From Planctomycetota bacterium (lineage in GTDB: Bacteria > Planctomycetota > UBA8108 > UBA1146), in assembly GCA_018694835.1 (NCBI GenBank), contig JABHOG010000132.1, forward strand, positions 1 through 32,200: 32,200 nucleotides of DNA, given 5' to 3'. A model generated the notes under the pieces. That model had not been told where the DNA came from. It worked only from the letters and a program-made list of their open reading frames with translations, and ran no database searches. Positions 1-9,300 of the stretch are shown piece by piece (the first letter of the stretch is position 1; each line of letters begins with the position of its first letter). The translations under genes and the position numbers were made by a program.

Positions 1-361
1 AGGCGTCGCCGATGTCAATCTGGCCATCGTCGTTGGAATCCAGCGCATCGATGCAGGTGTGCTCGCTGCTACTGAAGAGGTAGTTGAGGAGAGCCATAGC
101 ATCCGCAATACCCTCGAATTCCCCGCTGTCGTTTGCATCGCCGCGGCGGAAAGTGGAAAGCGAGATCTCGAGGGTTCCGGTTCCACCGGGACCCTGCGAG
201 CGGCCGAGTTGCACCATGTAGGTGGTACCGGCGGTCACTGCAAAGGAGACCTCGGACATGAGGCCAGAGGCTCCACAGCCATCGTCAGCAATGGTGAGTT
301 TGGTGGCGAATTGGCTGCTCCAGCGGCGCAGAAAAGCCGTAAACTGGTTCCAATGCCACAT
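1..361 (-). pseudogene. 5'-truncated secreted protein with dockerin-like C-terminus (partial)
   Basis: Read on the minus strand, the frame is open from an ATG at 361 to the window edge. It encodes a beta-rich segment (LTIADDGCGASG, then FAVTAGTTYMVQLG), followed by FRRGDANDSG and LDSNDDGQIDIGDA. These are two calcium-loop, dockerin-like repeats of the FRRGDAN type common at the C-termini of secreted planctomycete-like proteins. The preceding segment resembles the pre-peptidase-type domain that usually comes before it. Such proteins normally have a signal peptide and several hundred more residues upstream. Here a TGA lies about 27 bases upstream of the ATG, no signal peptide is present, and no ribosome site is obvious. 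I therefore read it as a gene that has lost its 5' part. The C-terminal end lies outside the window. The domain family is fairly secure; the pseudogene status is inference. Confidence 0.55.
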
Positions 362-368
362 ATGTAAC

Positions 369-415
369 CTATCTTCTCGAGTTCGACTCGCTCATATATC
401 TTCGAGTCTCGATAG
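369..415. repeat. Nested inverted repeat at the junction of two gene fragments
   Basis: CTATC (369-373) pairs with GATAG (411-415), and inside it GACTCG (385-390) pairs with CGAGTC (403-408) around a 12-base AT-rich loop. The element sits in the short AT-rich spacer between two genes that both lack their 5' ends. It may be a terminator-like hairpin, the scar of a mobile element, or chance. No target-site duplication or transposase is visible. Confidence 0.3.
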
Positions 416-434
416 ATTCAAAAGTTTACAATAG

Positions 435-602
435 ATAAAAGAGGGTGGTCGCGATCGCTTCTGGTTTGGCGACCAGCAATCGGGTGGGTGGCAAACCCCC
501 TGGGTCGGCGCCAAGCAATCGGGCTACGGCTACCACTCCGGCCGCGACGGCCACCGCCAGTTTGCCCAGCTGCGGGTGATCAGTGAGATGCGAGGGTCGT
601 GA
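435..602 (+). pseudogene. Aldehyde dehydrogenase C-terminal fragment
   Basis: A 55-codon open stretch with no start codon runs from just after a TAG (432-434) to a TGA at 600-602. It reads WQTPWVGAKQSGYGYHSGRDGHRQFAQLRVISE in two overlapping parts: TPWVGAKQSGYGYHSG and GHRQFAQLRVISE. This matches the last 30-40 residues of aldehyde dehydrogenases (the PxGGxKxSGxGxxxGxxGxxxFTxxR pattern). The roughly 450 upstream residues, including the catalytic Cys and Glu regions, are absent, so this cannot be a working enzyme. It points right while the truncated dockerin-like gene points left, with only about 75 bases between them. The family call is from motif memory and is moderate. Confidence 0.4.
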
Positions 603-764
603 AGAATGTGCGTGGCGCTGAAAAAGGAAGGAGGTGTGCACACCGGCTGGATGCCATGGTATGCACACCATTGATGATCTCCGGGGGGTCACGGGCTGAG
701 TGCCACCCCGGGCTTGGGTCAAAATGTAGTTCCGGATCGTCGATCTGGTTCCGGGCTCACCCTC

Positions 765-992
765 TCACTGGAGAGGAAGAAAAGAAACGGTGCGCATGCA
801 AGGGCCGTTGCTTCGCATACGCACCGGATTCCAGATCTCCAGATTGTCCTGTTCAGATTCGATTCCTGGCTCCGATGGCAATGCCACTGGAGGCTGAGCC
901 ACTGGACCCTGCTTGCCGGTCACCTCCACGGGTCGGCAGATCGTAGCGGGTACCCAGAAGAAATCCTCGGGTAGGGCTACTGAAAATGTCAT
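765..992 (-). CDS. Small hypothetical protein, 75 aa
   Basis: I do not recognise this protein. The ATG at 992 is preceded on the minus strand by GGGAGGTG with 5 bases to the start, a good ribosome-binding site, so I prefer it to the upstream ATG at 1031. The product begins MTFSVALPEDFFWVP and is rich in Pro, Val and Glu (QGPVAQPPVALPSEP). It has no clear membrane segment or signal peptide, and its C-terminal part looks less protein-like. It lies in a gene-poor stretch with decayed genes to the left, so it may be a genuine small gene or the 5' end of a degraded one. Confidence 0.35.
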   Translation of the reverse strand: MTFSVALPEDFFWVPATICRPVEVTGKQGPVAQPPVALPSEPGIESEQDNLEIWNPVRMRSNGPCMRTVSFLPLQ

Positions 993-1571
993 CGGAACAC
1001 CTCCCGAGACCGGATTCATACAGAATCTCATCGAAAATAAACGCTAAAATAACATCGATATCAGCACTTCCGCATGAAGCGCAACGCTCACTAGACAACA
1101 CAAATTTCAAACAACTACGAACTTGAATTCTAAGACTAGTTATCTACATACTTCATGGCTAATACTAGTTTCACTTGTAGTACTTCAGAACGATATGAAT
1201 GGATTGACCAGAATGTCACGTTAGGCGCTTCAGTAAGGCCTAATTCCCCTTCAATCTCCGATGAACGACAAAATCCAGCGCGTAACTAATATGTCCCATG
1301 TACCCGATATGTGACAAACATCCCACCATCTGCAGGCCTTTACTTATGTCCATTTCTGCCCAATAGGATGTAGTCGATGAAATCGCACTGGCCGCTTCAC
1401 GTCCATCTTGCTCATCTAGAAGATGACAAGTATTCTTGGTTGAGCAACTACTCATGCGTCCATTCTCGACACGATATGAAACTGCAAGAGTACATTATGA
1501 TCATGGATGATCCGGGACGCTGGGCTGGAGTCACCGCAGCTAGTTGAGATCCATCGAAAGGCTGGTCCAGC
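993..1571. other. Gene-poor, AT-richer stretch
   Basis: About 580 bases without a recognisable gene. Base composition is visibly richer in A and T than the flanking genes, especially 1020-1240. A 71-codon minus-strand frame at 1455-1240 (starting MSSCSTKNTCHLL) is the only sizeable ORF. It has only a weak purine stretch before its ATG and no recognisable motif, so I do not call it as a gene. No tRNA, insertion-sequence end or CRISPR repeat was seen. Confidence 0.4.
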
Positions 1572-1811
1572 ATGACCCAACAAACCTGCAACCACCACGA
1601 ATGTTCAGAGATCGGGAATCTGGCTTGTCAAAGTTGCGAGAAGGTATATTGCGAAATCCACCTCAAGAAGAGAGACGAAATGGCTTCCAGTCACAATGGA
1701 CGGATCTCAGTATCTATCTGTGACACATGCACAACGACGAGCATCGTCATGGGTGTTTTTATTGCTCTCTTGGTACTCTTGCTCTTATTGGTGAACTATA
1801 ACCAAGGTTGA
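1572..1811 (+). CDS. Small zinc-finger membrane protein, 79 aa
   Basis: The N-terminal half carries an ordered set of metal ligands: Cys6, Cys11, Cys19, Cys22, Cys27 and His30, followed by Cys50 and Cys53 (CDTC). The spacing resembles a B-box-like or treble-clef zinc finger (LACQSC...YCEIHL). Residues about 56-76 form one hydrophobic helix (IVMGVFIALLVLLLLLV), leaving a four-residue tail. It is therefore probably a single-pass inner-membrane protein with a cytoplasmic zinc-binding head. A GAAAGG lies roughly 10 bases before the ATG. It stands alone, between the gene-poor region and the convergent apgM. Small bacterial proteins of this finger-plus-helix plan are known, but their function is not established. 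I see a real gene here with unknown role. Confidence 0.6.
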   Translation: MTQQTCNHHECSEIGNLACQSCEKVYCEIHLKKRDEMASSHNGRISVSICDTCTTTSIVMGVFIALLVLLLLLVNYNQG

Positions 1812-1879
1812 TTTGATCGATGAACTGAGAACGCATCGTCGATGAGTAAATATCTTCACCTATTCTCCATCCACAATCA

Positions 1880-3082
1880 CTACGCTCCAAATTTGTCGAG
1901 GCGATCGGCGTGAGCCAGCAAGAGTGGCATCAATTCAGGTCCCCGAATGGTGCCGATGTCTCCGTGCAGGCAGGCGCGCTCGCCGAAGGTTGATTCCAGG
2001 TTGGGTAGAGCACGCTTCGAATGCACCAGTAGCGGCACCGGATGCCACGAGTGCTCCTTCATGACCGCCGGCGTCGAGTGGTCGCCGGTGATGGCGATGA
2101 CATCGAGCCCGCTTTCGAGGAAGCCGGGGAGAGCCCGGTCGAAGGCTTCGATGGCCACGACCTTGGCGGCGAAATCCCCGGAATGACCGGCGGTATCGGG
2201 ATCCTTGTGGTGAACGAAGATGAAGTCGTAGTCTTCGGCGATGGCAGACTTGACGGCAGCGACTTGATCTTCGAGGCCGGCTCCCGCATCCCGGGGCTGC
2301 ATACCGACGAGTCGCGCCACGCCCCGGTACATCGGATACACCGCCAGGGCCGCAGCGTGGAGATGGAAACGCTCGGCAAACCCGGGCACGTGTGGCTTCG
2401 TCGAAAACCCGCGCAACAGTGCACTGTTGGCAACCTCTTCTTCACCGAGACACTGCTTGGCTTTTTCGAGCCACTCGGTGGCGATGGCGGCGGTGGTTTC
2501 TGAAACCGGATCCTGACCCCGAAAGGGCAGCGCGCCCTTGCCAGAGACCTGTGGATCATTGTCGTTGACCTTTGCACCCAGATCCTGCGCCGTGATGATC
2601 CAGGTAAAGCGATGCTGTTTGCCGGGGATCAACTCGATGGTGACGCCATCGACGGAAACCTCTTCCATCACACGAGCACAAAGACGTCGGCACTCGGCGT
2701 CGGAAGGTCGACCCGCACGGCGATCCTGGACGAGACCATTTCCATCGACGGTGCAGAAATTACCACGGGCGGCAATCTGCCCCGGCTCGAGGGCATAATC
2801 ACTACCAAGAGCTTCCAGCAATCCACGGCCAAACTCGAGTTGGAGGGGATCTATGCCGAAGAGGGACAGGTGTCCCGGCCCCGATCCAGGGGTCAGTCCT
2901 GGAGGCAACAGTTGCACCCTCCCCAGGGAGGAACGTCCGGCTAGCTCATCGAGATTCGGAGTCGTCGCCGCCTCCAGTTCGGTCTTGCCGTGGTCCGGAT
3001 GCGGAAGGCCGCCGAGCCCATCGAGAACGAACAGGCCGATGCGATCTCCTCCTGTGCGAATCAGATGTGCAGGACAGGTCAT
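1880..3082 (-). CDS. apgM: 2,3-bisphosphoglycerate-independent phosphoglycerate mutase, archaeal type
   Basis: This enzyme interconverts 3- and 2-phosphoglycerate in glycolysis and gluconeogenesis without a bisphosphoglycerate cofactor. It belongs to the alkaline-phosphatase superfamily. Metal-binding landmarks are visible in order: LFVLDGLGG near residue 20, the GSGPGHLSLFGIDP segment around 66-79 (Ser67 is the likely catalytic nucleophile), HHKDPDTAGHSGD, and ITGDHSTP with the downstream HSWHP. At 400 residues it matches the usual size of ApgM and is shorter than the roughly 510-residue bacterial GpmI. The ATG at 3082 is chosen because GGAAGGGGGAA precedes it; the longer frame to 3199 adds an unrelated-looking 39-residue head. 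It is divergent from the glycosyltransferase at 3218, 135 bases away. Confidence 0.9.
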   Translation of the reverse strand: MTCPAHLIRTGGDRIGLFVLDGLGGLPHPDHGKTELEAATTPNLDELAGRSSLGRVQLLPPGLTPGSGPGHLSLFGIDPLQLEFGRGLLEALGSDYALEPGQIAARGNFCTVDGNGLVQDRRAGRPSDAECRRLCARVMEEVSVDGVTIELIPGKQHRFTWIITAQDLGAKVNDNDPQVSGKGALPFRGQDPVSETTAAIATEWLEKAKQCLGEEEVANSALLRGFSTKPHVPGFAERFHLHAAALAVYPMYRGVARLVGMQPRDAGAGLEDQVAAVKSAIAEDYDFIFVHHKDPDTAGHSGDFAAKVVAIEAFDRALPGFLESGLDVIAITGDHSTPAVMKEHSWHPVPLLVHSKRALPNLESTFGERACLHGDIGTIRGPELMPLLLAHADRLDKFGA

Positions 3083-3217
3083 CAGTTCCCCCTTCCTCAG
3101 CCATTGTCCAAGCCATCGGCTCCATCGGCAAGGGAAGTGGTACCCTTCCTCGAATCTCGCTTCTCGGTTACCCTGATCTGCGCAGCGAGGGGGCTGCATG
3201 GAGGGTCACGGGCACAG

Positions 3218-4366
3218 ATGGAACCGATTCGCTCCCTCCACCTCAATACCGCACGCAGTTGGCGTGGAGGTGAACGTCAGACGCTACTGCTGGTCGAAGG
3301 TCTACGCCGAATCGGTCACGATGCAGCGATCGTCTGTCCACCAGAGAGCCCACTGGCCCGGCGCGCTCTCGAGGCCTCGATCCCTGTGCACCAGATCCCT
3401 CTCCGTGGTGAACTGGATCTCTCCTCAGCGATCCAACTGCGTCAATTGATCCAGCGATTCCACCCACAGATCCTCCAGCTCCACACCGCCCACTCTCACA
3501 CCATCGGGTTACTGGCGAGGCTGGGACTCGGTCTTCATCCAGGTGTCATCGTCCAGCGACGCGTCGATTTTTCCATCCATCGCAGTGGGACTCCGGTACT
3601 GACCGATCTCAAGTATCAGCATGGCGTCCAGCGCTACGTCGCCATCTCGCGCAAGATCGCAGCGGTACTGGAGCAAGATGGCATCAAACAAGATCTCATC
3701 CGCGTGGTGCACTCGGGGGTCTCGCCTCTTGCGGATCCACTCCGGTCGGCCGCTCAGGTGAGAGATCAATTACAACTCGATGCTTCGACCCCGCTGCTGG
3801 GTTCAGTGGGTGCCCTGCAGGAACACAAGGGACATGTCCATCTGGTGCAGGCGATGGCTCAACTTCGGGATCGCCAGCCTCGAGCCCATCTGGTACTGAT
3901 CGGTGACGGAAAACTGGACGAGTCTCTGCGGGACAGTGCGCAAAAGCTGGGCATCGAGGAGCGGGTGCACCGGGTCGGTTTCCAGGAAGATGTCGCATCT
4001 TGGCTGTCCGCGCTCGATCTCTACATTCATCCCAGTCTCGAGGAAGGACTCGGCACCAGCATTCTCGATGCTCTGGGCGCCGGCCGCACCGTCATCGCTA
4101 GCGATGTGGGTGGCATCCCGGAAGTGATCGAAGATGGAGTCACCGGCCGATTGGTTGCGGCGGCGAATCCAGCACTCCTCGCCGAGGCGATCGATCAGAT
4201 GCTGGATGATCCCACCACCGCAGCGCGCCTCGCCGAAGCGGGCAAGCAACGAGCCACCAGTCAATTCAGTGCCGAAGCGATGGTCGAGGGTAACATCAGA
4301 GTCCATCGGGAACTGCTCGAAGAACTGCAATCCGGAGAATCGATCGATGAGGATGTCACCCGATGA
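3218..4366 (+). CDS. GT4-family glycosyltransferase
   Basis: A 382-residue GT-B-fold glycosyltransferase, probably cytoplasmic or membrane-associated, transferring a sugar from a nucleotide donor to a glycan or lipid acceptor. The N-terminal acceptor domain has the typical opening (HLNTARSWRGGERQTLLL) and LQLHTAHSHTIGLLA. The C-terminal donor domain has GSVGALQEHKGH, HLVLIGDGK, VGFQEDVASWLSALDLYIHPSLEEG and ASDVGGIPEVIEDGVTG. The family's EX7E motif reads E-x7-D (EGLGTSILD), a conservative change. The ATG at 3218 follows a GGAGGG about 12 bases upstream; the frame is open further up, but that part overlaps apgM antisense. Its stop overlaps the rhomboid start by four bases (ATGA), so the two are one transcript. 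The substrate cannot be told from sequence. Confidence 0.85.
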   Translation: MEPIRSLHLNTARSWRGGERQTLLLVEGLRRIGHDAAIVCPPESPLARRALEASIPVHQIPLRGELDLSSAIQLRQLIQRFHPQILQLHTAHSHTIGLLARLGLGLHPGVIVQRRVDFSIHRSGTPVLTDLKYQHGVQRYVAISRKIAAVLEQDGIKQDLIRVVHSGVSPLADPLRSAAQVRDQLQLDASTPLLGSVGALQEHKGHVHLVQAMAQLRDRQPRAHLVLIGDGKLDESLRDSAQKLGIEERVHRVGFQEDVASWLSALDLYIHPSLEEGLGTSILDALGAGRTVIASDVGGIPEVIEDGVTGRLVAAANPALLAEAIDQMLDDPTTAARLAEAGKQRATSQFSAEAMVEGNIRVHRELLEELQSGESIDEDVTR

Positions 4367-5118
4367 TTCCAATTCGTGACAGCGAACCCAGTGGCATCAC
4401 CCCCTACGTGACGATCGCGCTGATGGTGCTGAACATCCTCTGCTTCCTGATTCAACTGGCCAGCGAAGATGCTCTCGTCGATGGATTCGGCCTTCGTCCC
4501 GCCATCCTCGCCGGTTGGATCGAAGGGGAGGAAACGGTGACCGATCCGGTGGGTGCCTACGATCAGTTCGGATACGAGCAACGCACCCGCCGCGAGTACG
4601 ACATCTCCTTCTCCATTGCGCTGCTTCCTCTGTTCACGTCGATGTTTCTCCATGGCGGGATTCTTCACCTCTTCGGCAACATGTTGTTCCTGTGGATCTT
4701 TGGCGACAATGTCGAGGGGCGGCTGGGGCACCTGCGTTATCTGCTCTTCTACATCATCTGTGGAGTCGCCGCCTCGGCGTTTCATGCCCTGATGAATCCT
4801 GAATCGCTGATCCCGACCATCGGTGCCAGTGGAGCGATATACGGAGTACTGGGTGCCTACTGGCTCTGTTTTCCCCACTCGTTGGTGACGATCTTCTACT
4901 GGTTCTACATCCTGTTCGGCACCTTTCAGATGCGAGCCAGCTGGGTGCTGGGCATCTATGTCGGTCTCGATCTCTTCAAGGGGCTCAACGATACCGGTGG
5001 CAACGTGGCGGTGTGGGCTCATATTGGCGGCTTCTTCGCCGGCCTCGGCCTGGTGATCCTGATGACTCCCAAATCTGCCCGAGGAAAACGCCCTACTCGC
5101 TGGTCCGTCATTCGATAG
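4363..5118 (+). CDS. Rhomboid-family intramembrane serine protease
   Basis: A 251-residue polytopic inner-membrane protease that cleaves transmembrane helices of other proteins. The catalytic dyad is visible: Ser156 in GASGAIYG and His220 in AHIGGFFAG. The HGGILHLFGNMLFLW segment (Asn106) supplies the usual oxyanion-side residues. About six hydrophobic segments can be traced, beginning at YVTIALMVLNILCFLIQL. A 50-residue charged insertion between helix 1 and the LHGG segment matches a bacterial subgroup with a long first loop. It overlaps the glycosyltransferase by four bases and is followed after 10 bases by the DUF445 gene, so all three are probably co-transcribed. Substrates are unknown. 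Confidence 0.9.
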   Translation: MIPIRDSEPSGITPYVTIALMVLNILCFLIQLASEDALVDGFGLRPAILAGWIEGEETVTDPVGAYDQFGYEQRTRREYDISFSIALLPLFTSMFLHGGILHLFGNMLFLWIFGDNVEGRLGHLRYLLFYIICGVAASAFHALMNPESLIPTIGASGAIYGVLGAYWLCFPHSLVTIFYWFYILFGTFQMRASWVLGIYVGLDLFKGLNDTGGNVAVWAHIGGFFAGLGLVILMTPKSARGKRPTRWSVIR

Positions 5119-5128
5119 GAGAACTCTG

Positions 5129-5743
5129 TTGCAGCCATGGCTCCCCTGGATCGTCTTCCCGCTGGTCGGTGCTCTGATCGGCTGGGCCACCAACTGGCTG
5201 GCAGTCAAGATGCTGTTTCGCCCCCACCAGCCGATCGGAATCGGCCCCTTGAGATTCCAGGGGGTGGTACCCCGTCGCCATCAAGCACTCGCAGAGAGCA
5301 TCGCCGAAACCGTGCAAGAAGAACTGATCTCCGCCGAAGACATCGCCCAGTTGGTCCAGAAGCTCGCCACCAGTGATCAGATTCGGGATCGACTCAAGGG
5401 ACGTATCGATGTGCTGATCGAGGAACAACTGCAAAGTTTCGGGCCGATGGTCGCAGCGTTCTTACCCAACGATCTGGTCGATAAGATCCGCAGCCGCGTC
5501 GAGCAGGAGGTGTTCTCCTTTGTCGAGGAACTGGGAACCGATCTGCACGGCACCCTCGGTCAACAGCTCGATCTGAAGCAGAAGGTGCGCGATCGCATCC
5601 TCGCCTTCGAGTTGGATCAGATGGAACGATTGGTACTGCGCGTGGCGAAAAAGGAACTGCGTCATATCGAACTGCTCGGCGGGGTGCTCGGTTTCATCGT
5701 CGGTCTGGTCGAGGCGGGATTGCTTTCATTGTGGAGTGGATGA
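5129..5743 (+). CDS. DUF445-family membrane protein
   Basis: A 204-residue protein with an N-terminal membrane helix containing the family's hallmark (PLVGALIGWATNWLAVKMLFRPHQP). Next comes GVVPRRHQALAESIAETVQEELIS, a long amphipathic helical region, and a second membrane helix at the C-terminus (LLGGVLGFIVGLVEAGLLSLW). This is the YheB-like/DUF445 plan, with both ends in the membrane and a helical middle. The molecular function of the family is not established. The start is TTG at 5129, supported by AGGAGAA about 7 bases upstream; the next in-frame ATG would remove the conserved first helix. It is the last gene of the glycosyltransferase-rhomboid operon, and its TGA abuts the stop codon of the opposing gene. 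Confidence 0.85.
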   Translation: MQPWLPWIVFPLVGALIGWATNWLAVKMLFRPHQPIGIGPLRFQGVVPRRHQALAESIAETVQEELISAEDIAQLVQKLATSDQIRDRLKGRIDVLIEEQLQSFGPMVAAFLPNDLVDKIRSRVEQEVFSFVEELGTDLHGTLGQQLDLKQKVRDRILAFELDQMERLVLRVAKKELRHIELLGGVLGFIVGLVEAGLLSLWSG

Positions 5744-6157
5744 TCAGAAACTCTTGAACACCTTGGCGATGCCGGGGCCCTCGACGTGCATCTTGAACTG
5801 GTTGAAGTGGCCCCACGGTGTGTGATGAACCTGGAAGCCGACCGACACCAGTCGCTCCCCCACCTCCTCGATGATGCTGCGCGACGCTTCCGGCTCTGCG
5901 GTCTGCTCTGCCAGATGGGCAAAGGAGTGCAACACCACCTGCTCGACCTCGACCTTGCGCGCGTGCCACTTGAGATTCTTGATGGTCTTTCTCACCGCCG
6001 TGACTCGATCGTCGAGGTCGTGCGGTTCGACATGAATCCACGCCAGCACCGCACCATCGGCAACGGTCGCCTCCTCCTGCCGCTCCTCTTCCGTCTCGAG
6101 GTTACGACAGTGGGTCTGGTACCAGAAATCTCGCACGTGGAGCATCAGCATCTTCAT
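5744..6157 (-). CDS. Stand-alone threonyl-tRNA editing domain (archaeal type)
   Basis: A 137-residue protein resembling the N-terminal editing domain of archaeal threonyl-tRNA synthetase, which has the D-aminoacyl-tRNA deacylase fold and removes mischarged serine from tRNA-Thr. Supporting segments are MLMLHVRDFWYQTHCR at the start, VLAWIHVEPHD, VVLHSFAHLAE (the conserved His) and a C-terminal GFQVHHTPWGHFNQFKMHVEGP. No synthetase catalytic domain is attached. Bacterial ThrRS normally uses a different editing domain, so this is an add-on trans-editing factor or a repurposed relative. Aligned by hand, the stretch corresponding to the archaeal YYK/AFK active-site segment reads HFN/QFK, so the usual lysine may be missing. 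It converges with the DUF445 gene: the two stop codons together form TGATCA with no space for a terminator. Confidence 0.75.
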   Translation of the reverse strand: MKMLMLHVRDFWYQTHCRNLETEEERQEEATVADGAVLAWIHVEPHDLDDRVTAVRKTIKNLKWHARKVEVEQVVLHSFAHLAEQTAEPEASRSIIEEVGERLVSVGFQVHHTPWGHFNQFKMHVEGPGIAKVFKSF

Positions 6158-6303
6158 GCCCTGATCTTGCCTGGAGAGGCGCTGGCCGTCTATATCTGAC
6201 TATTTCCTGACCGGATAGAGTTTGACCATCTCTGGCCATCGGCACCGCGGAACGGTACCATGTGGATAGATCCTGGCCACTTTGTCTCCCGGAAAGAGGA
6301 TAT

Positions 6304-9300
6304 GTGCCTGGAGCCGCACCCCAACAGCTGCTCAATCACCGATACCGCCTCGATGTCCGGATTGGACGTGGTGGCATGGGAGATGTATGGCGTGCCCACG
6401 ATGAGGCGCGAGACGGCGCCCTGGTGGCGATCAAGCTGATGCCTGAGGGCCTCGATGAAGTCGATCGGCGCCGCTTCGAACGAGAAGTTCGGGTGCTGCA
6501 GGGAATCTCTCATCCCTCGGTAGTGCCGCTGCTCGACATCGGTTGGGAAGGGGGCAGCCTCTTCTACGTGATGGAATATGTCGGGCCCATCTCGCTCGAG
6601 GATGTCTTTCTCGCACATCCAGAAGGCCTACCCAGAACACGATGGCACTGGCTGATCGACCGAGCGGCAGAGGTCCTCGATGCGTTGTCGCACCTCCACC
6701 AGCAACGCCTGGTGCATCGCGATGTCAAGCCGAGCAACATCTTGTTGCGACCAGGAAGCGCTGGAATTACCACGGGCAGTGACTGGGATCCACTCGACGC
6801 TTCCCGGGCGCTGCTGGCGGACCTGGGTCTGGTCGCCCGCACCGATGCCGATTCTGCCCTGACCCAGAGTGCGCTGGGAACCCCGCAATACATGGCGCCG
6901 GAACAGATCGAGAGTCCATCCGCCGTCGACGAACGAAGCGATCTGTGGTCGGTGGGCATCCTCCTCTATCGAGGAATCGCCGGCCGTCTCCCCTACCATC
7001 GCCTCAGCGATGCCCTCTCTCGTAGAACTGCAGAGCCGCTGCAACAGATACCCGCAGCCATCGGGATGGCGATCGCTTCCCTGATGGAATTCGAACCGCA
7101 TCAACGCCCACCCGATGCCTCTCACGCCGCAGCGATGCTGCGAAATTGCGTCGCCGATACTCCCGGGGAAACACCAATAATCGAGATCTCCCGCCGCTCC
7201 ATCCCTTCCTTTACTGGTCGTCTGGAAGCACGCCGACAGATGATGGAGGCGGCTGACAAGGTCGGACGAGGTCAAGGTCGGTGGATTCACATCGAGGGAG
7301 AACGTGGACATGGCAAGACCTGGCTCGTCAGTCGTAGCGATTTCCGATCTCGTGCACTGGTCGAGCACCAGTTGCAGCACTACAGCGGAACCTTCGACGG
7401 TCGCGAACCCCATGGAGGATTTCGCTGGCTACTCGAACAGGTGCTCGGGCACATCGAGCGAAAGGGCGGGACAGAACGGGCGGTCGATGCACTGGGGCGC
7501 TGGGGAAGACACCTCGCTGGTGCCTTCCCGAGACTTTCAGGGCATGGCTGGATCGAAGGATGTCCACCGCTGGAGGAATCACCTCCTCCTGAAATCATCC
7601 AGGAGCGAGTGCTCGAGTCGGTGGTGAGGGTACTCACCACCGATGCAGAGGTGGAACCAAGAACTCTGGTGCTGGAAGACCTCCATTACTGCGACGATTT
7701 TGACATCGAATTGCTGCGTCGATTGACCCTGGCATCACTGGATCTACCGTTACTGGTCATCACCACTGCACGCCCAATCGCCACGCGGAATATAAAGTCA
7801 CTGGAGCGTCTTCGCTCCGAGATCGAACTGGAGGATCGGTTCCAGCGGATCGATGCACTTCCCTTCGATGTGACGGATAGTTCCGACCTGTTGCGATCGA
7901 TGTTGAACCCCAATTTCCCCCTGTCGAAGAATCTCGCCGATGCTCTGCAAACCCACAGCGATGGAGTTCCGCTGATCCTGGTCCAGTTGCTCGGCTCGCT
8001 ATGGAGCCGCAATGCACTGGTCATCGAAGACGGCGAATGGACATCCCGGGAAGACGTACTCGAAGACTTGCCGATTCCCGATGCCGCGCGAAGCCACTTT
8101 CTTCAACTTCTCGATGAATTGTCCGGACCGCAGCGCAGGGTGCTGGATGTGGCCTCAGTGATCACCGGGCCCATCGATTTTGACTTGCTGGTGGATGCCT
8201 GCGGAATCGATGAGTTCGATCTCGATGGCCACGCCAGGGTGCTGGTCAGAAGTGGAGTCCTGCAGGAAGATCCTGGCGGATTCCGCTGGGGACATGGCTG
8301 GGAACAGGAGATCGTTCGAGCCGAACTGACCCAACCGATGCTGCGTCGCCTGAACCTTCGTATCGGCAACTTGTTGGAGCAACGATTCACCGAGGAGGAT
8401 GCTCCGGTGCAGGCGATCGCCGAGCACTTCTCCCTCGGAGGGGACGAGAAAAAAGCGCGTGACTGGCTGCTCAGAGCGGCAGATCGTGCCGAAACCGCAT
8501 GGGCTCATGACCGCGCCCTCGAACTGTGCGAACGAGCTCTCCACCTGTCGCTCGAATCTTCGGTGCAGCGTGTCCTGCTCAATCGTATCGGCGAGTTGCG
8601 CTTGCAAACCGGAGATCCTGAAGGGGGACGCGCCGCTTTCACCCAGGCGATGGGACTGTGGACAGCGATCGAGGGACGCTTGCTCGCCGAATCGGAGGAT
8701 GTGGTTGCAGAGGAACTGCAACCGTACATCCAGTTGATTCACCGTATTGGTGAAGCGCAGATGCACGCCGGGGAATACGAACCCGCCCTCGCCAATTTTC
8801 GCAAGGCGCAATCACTCGCAGAGACTGCAGGCCTACCGGATCGCATTGCCCTCGCTCTCTGCCGTCAAGGTGCGGTGCACGCCTTTGAGGACGATCTAGT
8901 CGCCGCCCGGTCATCCTACGAAGCGGCCAGCGCACTCTGCCAGAAGAAGCCAGAGCTGGATCATCCCCACACCGTTGCTCTGATCGGCCTCTCCTCCATC
9001 GCTCGTAGACAAGGGCAACTCGAACAGGCTTTAAAACTTTGCCAAGATGCTCTTCCGCTGGCCCAACGGATCTCCAATCCATTGCAACTGGCGGGGATCT
9101 ACGGACAGCGTGGCACCCTGCTTCAAAACCTTGGTCGTATTGAGCAAGCCATCGCAGCATATGAGAAATCTCGGTCCCTGCGCGAAGAGTGTGGTGATCG
9201 ACGGGGACTTGCCATCACCTTGATGAATCTGGGACGAATCCTGGTCAGTAGCGGTTCCGGCGACCGTGGTGAGGAACAGTTGCAGAGGGCACTGGAGTTG

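Noticed and set aside
1240..1455. 71-codon minus-strand ORF
   Set aside because: It has a weak ribosome site, no motif and unusual composition in an AT-rich stretch. It is kept only as a remark in the gene-poor entry.
4261..5208. 315-codon minus-strand ORF
   Set aside because: It is antisense to the rhomboid gene, has a His/Gln/Asp-rich low-quality composition and no motif.
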